From the IMG/VR virus record IMGVR_UViG_3300023106_000002, positions 31,560-95,559 of that record: a stretch of 64,000 nt of DNA. The stretch is one strand, 5' to 3'. Each line of letters starts with the position of its first letter. The first letter of the stretch is position 1. Under the pieces are notes generated by a model, which saw only the letters and a program-made list of their open reading frames with translations, ran no database searches and was not told the DNA's origin. The stretch comes from a virus. Below are positions 59,669 to 64,000 of this stretch, piece by piece. A program made the position numbers and the translations under genes.

Positions 59669-59927
59669 TATACCAAGAGAAGTATTAGACAAGTTATCTT
59701 TTGAAGATTTAAAGAAAGAGATCGAAGATTTTGCAAGTCAAGCTGAAGTATTTCAAGACAGAGCAGAAATGAAATGGAAAAAAGAAGATGATGCACTTCA
59801 AGATTACGATGAAGTAATGACTGAAAAGAATAGAGTACTTGTTGAATCAGATAGACAGATGAGTGGTATTCGCAAAGTAAGAAATCCAATGAAACATTTA
59901 ACACCTAAAAAGAAAAAGAGAAGATAA
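59661..59927 (+). CDS. Helical protein with Lys/Arg-rich end, 88 aa
   Basis: Charged coiled-coil-like helices and a strongly basic C terminus (LTPKKKKRR) that suggests nucleic-acid contact. Unknown function. Its stop overlaps the next ATG. Confidence 0.6.
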   Translation: MNDIPREVLDKLSFEDLKKEIEDFASQAEVFQDRAEMKWKKEDDALQDYDEVMTEKNRVLVESDRQMSGIRKVRNPMKHLTPKKKKRR

Positions 59928-60271
59928 TGGCACAAGCAATAATTAATTTGAGAAAACAAGTACCTATGCAACTTGTTGAAAGAATGCTAATGTTACAGAA
60001 CATTAGAGAGATAGGAGTACAGAACTTACTTAAACTCCAAGATAGAAAGTTTAGAGTATTCTTACTTGAAGTCGAAGGAGAAACTGAAGAAGATCAATAT
60101 GAAATTGATTGGGAGTTCTGTATCTTTGCAGCTACATCATTTCAGTTTAATGCGTTGATGGAATGTTTTGTCCCAAAACAAAAACAAGAAGATGAACCTC
60201 AACGAGAGTCAAACATCATTATGCCTGACAATAATATTGAAGATGATAGACCACCATTAATACTTGTATAA
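59927..60271 (+). CDS. Hypothetical protein, 114 aa
   Basis: Not recognised. Helical start (VPMQLVERMLMLQNIREIGVQNLLKLQ), acidic beta middle, disordered acidic tail. Member of the overlapping operon. Confidence 0.55.
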   Translation: MAQAIINLRKQVPMQLVERMLMLQNIREIGVQNLLKLQDRKFRVFLLEVEGETEEDQYEIDWEFCIFAATSFQFNALMECFVPKQKQEDEPQRESNIIMPDNNIEDDRPPLILV

Positions 60272-60274
60272 TAC

Positions 60275-60637
60275 ATGAAGATCGACAACCCTGAATTACA
60301 GAAAGAGTTCTATGAACTCGTAAAGAGAGACTATCCTACTATGACTCCCGAAGAAATACGAGAATGTACTTCGTTTCAGTATCAACATACAAGAAACAAT
60401 ATACAAGGAGGTAAGTTACCTGTAATAAGGTTAACTTACTTTGGTACATTCTTAGTACTTCGAGGGAGAGCAGAAGGTACATTAGTGACAATGAAGAGAA
60501 AGTTTGAAGAACTTAAAATGGATGGTAAAGATTACTTTAAGTATAAGAACCAACTTGAATTGTTTTTAGAGAAGTATAAAGATGATACAACAATAAACGA
60601 AGAAAGAGATGAACTCAGTGATACAGAAGTTGACTGA
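60275..60637 (+). CDS. Hypothetical protein, 120 aa
   Basis: Not recognised. Contains YPTMTPEEIRECTSFQYQHTRNNIQGGKLPVIRLTYFGTF, which could be a small helical DNA-binding or assembly domain, and an acidic C terminus. Unknown role. Confidence 0.55.
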   Translation: MKIDNPELQKEFYELVKRDYPTMTPEEIRECTSFQYQHTRNNIQGGKLPVIRLTYFGTFLVLRGRAEGTLVTMKRKFEELKMDGKDYFKYKNQLELFLEKYKDDTTINEERDELSDTEVD

Positions 60638-60884
60638 CAAAGGATTTAATGGAGCAGATATTCATTGGTTTTTAATGAGATTTGACATACAGATTATTAT
60701 TCCAATACCTTTGCCTATACATGGTTTAATATGTATTCATCCTGATGATACCAAAGAAGATATTGAACAAAAGGTCAAAGAACTTGAAGATAAACAAGAA
60801 GCGTGGAGGAAAGCACAATTAAGTATTAACAATAAAGGTTGGGAACTTGCTAATATAGCTGCTGACTTTGAAATACCAAGATAA
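60609..60884 (+). CDS. Hypothetical protein, 91 aa
   Basis: Not recognised. Hydrophobic beta centre (IQIIIPIPLPIHGLICIHP) followed by a charged coiled coil. Overlaps the previous gene by 29 bases. Confidence 0.55.
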   Translation: MNSVIQKLTDKGFNGADIHWFLMRFDIQIIIPIPLPIHGLICIHPDDTKEDIEQKVKELEDKQEAWRKAQLSINNKGWELANIAADFEIPR

Positions 60885-60886
60885 AG

Positions 60887-61327
60887 ATGAAACAAGAGAA
60901 ATATTACACACCGAAGATTGAAGAGTTTCATGTAGGATTTGAATATGAGGATAGACAACTTGGATATGGAGAAACAAAAGATTTTGTAAAAAGAGTATTT
61001 AAAGTACAAGATAAAAAAGGAGTGTTCTTATCAATACTTGATTGGATTCAAGATAATCTAATTGAAGTGAGAGTTAAGTATCTTGATCGAGAAGATATTG
61101 AATCACTTGGATTTGTATATGATACTTCACTTACACCTATTTCAGATAGGTATATTCAAATAGGTAGGTATATTCAAATAGGAAATGTTACTACTAAGTT
61201 ACTTCATAACAAAGAAGATCACAAAATACGTATTGGTGTACAAGATATTGAGATATTCAACGGCACGATTAAGAACAAATCAAAATTAATTGATATTTTC
61301 AATGTAATAAATTTTCAATACAAATGA
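60887..61327 (+). CDS. Hypothetical protein with internal tandem repeat, 146 aa
   Basis: Not recognised. Beta-rich second half. Contains a perfect six-residue duplication RYIQIGRYIQIG, encoded by an 18-base direct repeat (61148-61165 and 61166-61182), a recent in-frame duplication. Confidence 0.6.
   Translation: MKQEKYYTPKIEEFHVGFEYEDRQLGYGETKDFVKRVFKVQDKKGVFLSILDWIQDNLIEVRVKYLDREDIESLGFVYDTSLTPISDRYIQIGRYIQIGNVTTKLLHNKEDHKIRIGVQDIEIFNGTIKNKSKLIDIFNVINFQYK
61148..61183 (+). repeat. 18-bp tandem direct repeat inside a gene
   Basis: Two copies of AGGTATATTCAAATAGG(T/A) back to back, in frame, duplicating six codons. Probably slippage. Confidence 0.85.
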
Positions 61328-61794
61328 ATAAATATTTAAAAATTAGTAATATATTTGCGTATCTGCAAGGTTACTGGCGTTATCATTTTTATTATAGTAC
61401 ATACTTTAAATGGATGATAAGACAGCATATCTTCGAGCAGATACAGTATCGAATATCAAAGATGGATATTAAATGCTTTGAAGATGGAAGTTGTAAGATG
61501 TGTGGTTGTGATACTACAGCATTGCAAATGGCTGATAAAGCTTGTGACAAACCTTGCTATCCGAAGATGATGAATAGAAGGAATTGGAACGGGTTTAAGA
61601 AGGTAATGAACATTGAAGTGAAAGATGTTATTATAGTTAAACGTGATATATACAATACGGGACTGTATGCACCTGATATATTAAATGCTCCAAAAATGAA
61701 GTATGTAGCACCAACAGTAGGAGAAATGTATTATATAATAGGAGTTGATCCTTATAAAAAAGAAGAAGATGGAGAAACATTGGAAAGAAGTTGA
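61324..61794 (+). CDS. Cysteine-rich protein, 156 aa
   Basis: The centre reads CFEDGSCKMCGCDTTALQMADKACDKPCYPKMM, a dense cysteine cluster resembling a zinc-binding module seen in Bacteroidota phage proteins; the C-terminal half is beta-rich. It immediately precedes and overlaps a DUF1573-like gene. Function unknown. Confidence 0.6.
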   Translation: MNKYLKISNIFAYLQGYWRYHFYYSTYFKWMIRQHIFEQIQYRISKMDIKCFEDGSCKMCGCDTTALQMADKACDKPCYPKMMNRRNWNGFKKVMNIEVKDVIIVKRDIYNTGLYAPDILNAPKMKYVAPTVGEMYYIIGVDPYKKEEDGETLERS

Positions 61795-62065
61795 GATTAA
61801 TTTTGGTACAATTAGAGAAAATACATCTAAGACTATTATTTTTACAGCACTTAACACTATTCCTGAAATAGTTGATATTTCAGCACAATGTGGTTGTACT
61901 AAACCTAGTTATGATAAAGAAAATAAGTTGATGAGTGTGAAGTTTAATGCTGGGTATATTCCAAAACATCTAACAACTACTCAACCTGTAAGAAAGATGA
62001 TTACAGTAACTTATAAAGATGGTAGTCAAGAGATACTATTTATTACTGGTACTAAAGTTAAATAA
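61769..62065 (+). CDS. DUF1573-like Ig-fold protein, 98 aa
   Basis: From ATG 61769 (MEKHWKEVEINFG): INFGTIRENTSKTIIFTA, then VDISAQCGCTKPSYDKEN, then MITVTYKDGSQEILFITG. The GTI..., CGCTKP and terminal strand pattern matches DUF1573, an Ig-like domain very common in Bacteroidota secreted proteins. No signal peptide, so probably intracellular or virion-associated here (decoration is one possibility). Confidence 0.7.
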   Translation: MEKHWKEVEINFGTIRENTSKTIIFTALNTIPEIVDISAQCGCTKPSYDKENKLMSVKFNAGYIPKHLTTTQPVRKMITVTYKDGSQEILFITGTKVK

Positions 62066-62066
62066 T

Positions 62067-62270
62067 ATGAGAGATTTAAGACCTGCTGAAAAGATGATAT
62101 TGGAGATAACAAACTTGAATAAGTTTGATGCATACTTCTGTAAGAAGCATGGTCTTTTTATGTCTCGTAAGAATATTGAGAATCCAAACAAATGTCCTCA
62201 TTGTGTAATAGATGCTACACCTTTAGAGAACGCTGAACAATTACAAAAAGATATAAAAGATGGCAAATAA
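62067..62270 (+). CDS. Small zinc-ribbon-like protein, 67 aa
   Basis: Start at ATG 62067 (MRDLRPAEKMI). Contains FCKKHGLFMSRKNIENPNKCPHC, which offers Cys/His and CxxC ligands for one zinc ion. Overlaps the endolysin start by 11 bases. Unknown function. Confidence 0.6.
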   Translation: MRDLRPAEKMILEITNLNKFDAYFCKKHGLFMSRKNIENPNKCPHCVIDATPLENAEQLQKDIKDGK

Positions 62271-62820
62271 ACTATTGGTAGCAGATTATGTAAGACTATC
62301 TAAATCTAATCCTAAAGTTGAAGAGGAGTTCAAGTACTTCAAAGAAAATATCTTTGGACATACTCTTAAATGGGAAGGTGGTAGCAAGCTGCATAACATT
62401 AAAGGAGATTCAGGTGGTTGGACATTATATGGTATTGCTTATAATAAGAATGCTGAAATGTTCAAGAACTTTGATGATTTCAGAGATACTACTTATGAAG
62501 AAGCAGCAGCTATTGCTTATGTAAAATATTACAGAGCAATCAATGCATTTATATTACCACTTGCTGCAAGACTTGTTTACTTCGATACTGCTTATAATAT
62601 GGGTAATACAAGAGCAATCAAAATCATGCAGAAGTGTGCAGGAGTACCACAAGATGCTCTTATTGGACCAGCAACAAGAGAAAAAATGATCTATGTTACA
62701 GAAGATTGTTTATACATTGAAAGAAACAAATGGTATAATCAACTTGTGATGAAGAACAGATCACTTAGTAAGTTTCTGAAAGGATGGATGAATAGATCGC
62801 TTGCAATATTTAAAGTATAA
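62260..62820 (+). CDS. Endolysin, GH108-type N-acetylmuramidase, 186 aa
   Basis: HTLKWEGGSKLHNIKGDSGGWTLYGIAYN (about residues 31-59) carries the EGG catalytic glutamate and the GDxGGxTxxGI block of glycosyl hydrolase 108, followed by YFDTAYNMGNTRAIKIMQKCAGV and IGPATREKM of the peptidoglycan-binding half. It would cut peptidoglycan for lysis. No signal peptide; no adjacent holin recognised. Confidence 0.85.
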   Translation: MANKLLVADYVRLSKSNPKVEEEFKYFKENIFGHTLKWEGGSKLHNIKGDSGGWTLYGIAYNKNAEMFKNFDDFRDTTYEEAAAIAYVKYYRAINAFILPLAARLVYFDTAYNMGNTRAIKIMQKCAGVPQDALIGPATREKMIYVTEDCLYIERNKWYNQLVMKNRSLSKFLKGWMNRSLAIFKV

Positions 62821-62823
62821 GAT

Positions 62824-63405
62824 ATGGCAATACTATTTATAGTTGAAGGAAGAATAGTTAAACCTAATGTTGAAACATTACTTGTATCTCCTTTTAAAGA
62901 AATATGGGAGAGAGATGAAACATCAACAAAAGATCATGCTATTGAAGACTTCTCTTATATGGAGTTTTGTACATCTGAATTAGAGAGCAATCCTTTTTCA
63001 GGTTATAATCTTGATATAAGAGAACGCAAGGTACGTGAGCAAATTATCACGAGAGAGAACTGGGAAGAAGATGAATTTATTCTTGCTGGTAAAGCGAGCA
63101 TTATTCAATTCCAAAAAGAAGCTTCAGCAACTTATACATATTATATGTCAGCTAGAGCCGCTGCTGAAAAGATGCAAGACTTTTTCAATACATTTGATAT
63201 GGGAGCAGTCAACTTTAAAACAGGAGCATTGATTTACAAACCTAAAGAGATAACCTCAGCATTAATTGATACTGCAAAAGTTCTTGAGAACTTGCAAACT
63301 TTAAAGAAGAAAGTTGATGCAGAATTGTTTGATGAAATTAAGAACAAAGCACAGAAAGTGATTAGTCCATTTGCTAATCCATCTAGCTTAACAGATATGA
63401 GATAA
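62824..63405 (+). CDS. Unknown protein upstream of terL, 193 aa
   Basis: Not recognised. Begins MAILFIVEGRIVKPNVETLLVSPF, has a helical C-terminal half (LIDTAKVLENLQTLKKKVDAEL) and ends one base into the terL ATG. The position directly before terL would suit a packaging or virion protein, but no small-terminase motif is visible. Confidence 0.6.
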   Translation: MAILFIVEGRIVKPNVETLLVSPFKEIWERDETSTKDHAIEDFSYMEFCTSELESNPFSGYNLDIRERKVREQIITRENWEEDEFILAGKASIIQFQKEASATYTYYMSARAAAEKMQDFFNTFDMGAVNFKTGALIYKPKEITSALIDTAKVLENLQTLKKKVDAELFDEIKNKAQKVISPFANPSSLTDMR

Positions 63406-64000
63406 TGGATGTAAGAAGTTCAAGTGGAATATGGATTAACTCGCAAGTGTTTCGTGAAGAAGCTTTGAGGTTTATGAAGTATGGTAGTTACTGTGCTGAT
63501 CCTTGGGGAAGTCCTGACTGGTTTAATTACTGGCAAGAACAACGAAGAAGATGTATTGAAGGCTATGCAGTAGGTGGTGCTAGGATAACTGGTGACCATT
63601 ACTTCTACTTGAACTTTTGTCCTATTCAGAAAGTTGAAGATACAAATGCTAAAGTATCACGAAAGGTACTTGAGTTTCCTGATTACTGGGATGGTGATTA
63701 CAATTACTTTTGGGTAAGAGAGATAGCCCGTAATGGTATATTAAGTAATGGACTTGTTACTAATGATCGTGCAGAAGAAATTTATCATTTAGATACTTTA
63801 GAGAAAGCTATAGAACTTAAGAAAATATTTGAGAACCTCCACTTAGAAGTCAAAATTGAACCTGACTATCTACTTGGAGGTTTCAATTTGATTGTAGGTA
63901 AGTCAAGACGTAAAGGATATTCATATAAGAATGCAGCAGTAGCAGTTAAGAACTACTTATGTTATCCTAAATCATTAACTATCTTTGGAGCATACGAAAA
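63405..64000 (+). CDS. terL: Terminase large subunit (crAss-like), 3' partial
   Basis: ATG at 63405; the frame stays open to the right edge (198 codons). The N-terminal domain (WFNYWQEQRRRCIEGYAVGGARITGDHYFYLNFCPI, then LEFPDYWDGDYNYFWVREIARNG) is characteristic of crAss-like terminases, and LIVGKSRRKGYSYKNAAVAV near 63893-63950 is the deviant Walker A of the packaging ATPase. The nuclease domain lies outside the window. This marks the start of the packaging/capsid block. Confidence 0.85.
   Translation, partial: MDVRSSSGIWINSQVFREEALRFMKYGSYCADPWGSPDWFNYWQEQRRRCIEGYAVGGARITGDHYFYLNFCPIQKVEDTNAKVSRKVLEFPDYWDGDYNYFWVREIARNGILSNGLVTNDRAEEIYHLDTLEKAIELKKIFENLHLEVKIEPDYLLGGFNLIVGKSRRKGYSYKNAAVAVKNYLCYPKSLTIFGAYE

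Noticed and set aside
1-64000. CRISPR array, IS element or integrase
   Set aside because: No regularly spaced direct repeats, transposase motifs or tyrosine/serine recombinase motifs were seen; the six-copy repeat is dispersed and unidirectional.

Overview
The window is part of a large AT-rich tailed-phage genome of the crAss-like group (Crassvirales), almost certainly infecting a Bacteroidota host. Signs of the phage group: a giant multi-thousand-residue RNA polymerase-type protein with the DYDID catalytic loop followed by a second giant protein, a crAss-like large terminase start at the right edge, and a replication set of family B polymerase, DnaB-like and DnaG-like proteins, SF1/SF2 helicases, UDG and ThyA. 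Signs of the host: promoter-like TTG-N19/20-TAnnTTTG elements, A/T-rich start contexts without Shine-Dalgarno, a lipoprotein with a Bacteroidota-style tail, and a DUF1573-like protein. I see no tRNA, integrase, IS element or CRISPR array.

Layout. (1) 1-14541, plus strand: the 3' end of the late/virion block. The first ORF is open at the left edge (virion RNA polymerase with a C-terminal zincin-type domain); the second encodes a 1603-residue giant partner. A bidirectional terminator at about 14.55 kb separates it from the convergent block. (2) 14588-55357, minus strand: one long leftward arm. Read in the direction of transcription (right to left) it holds very small early-type genes (55.4-50.7 kb), a metabolic cluster (cupin dioxygenase, unknown, isocyanide synthase homologue, methyltransferase; 50.7-47.4 kb), more small genes, then replication and recombination (42.2-32.5 kb), UDG, a ubiquitin-like conjugation cassette (30.7-27.1 kb), two PD-(D/E)XK nucleases, nucleotide metabolism (dNMP kinase, ThyA, MazG) and small membrane or unknown genes. 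(3) 55358-56159: a divergent intergenic region with structured DNA/RNA, two promoter-like repeats and a self-contained plus-strand transcription unit. (4) 56160-64000, plus strand: tightly overlapping small genes (including a minimal kinase-like protein and two tandem paralogue pairs), a GH108-type endolysin, a conserved-looking gene and the start of terL, which runs off the right edge. The missing capsid/tail genes would lie between the right and left edges of a circular map (inference).

How it may work: the virion RNA polymerase would enter with the DNA and transcribe the leftward early genes. A 19-21 bp element, consensus on the minus strand TCAAAACCCTCACTAATTAC, recurs six times, mostly shortly upstream of leftward genes, and is my best candidate for its promoter. 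Replication genes such as polB also carry a host-type -7 element.

The two most unusual systems are the homologue of PvcA/DIT1 isocyanide synthases, next to a methyltransferase and near a cysteine-dioxygenase-like cupin, and a ubiquitin-like/E1/JAMM/E2-like cassette resembling plasmid PRTRC modules, with a terminator between the ubiquitin-like gene and its enzymes. Long intergenic stretches at 42.9-43.5, 51.2-51.6, 52.8-53.2, 54.5-54.7 and 55.4-55.7 kb carry long perfect inverted repeats and look like structured RNAs. Everything here comes from reading the sequence; no database search was run.
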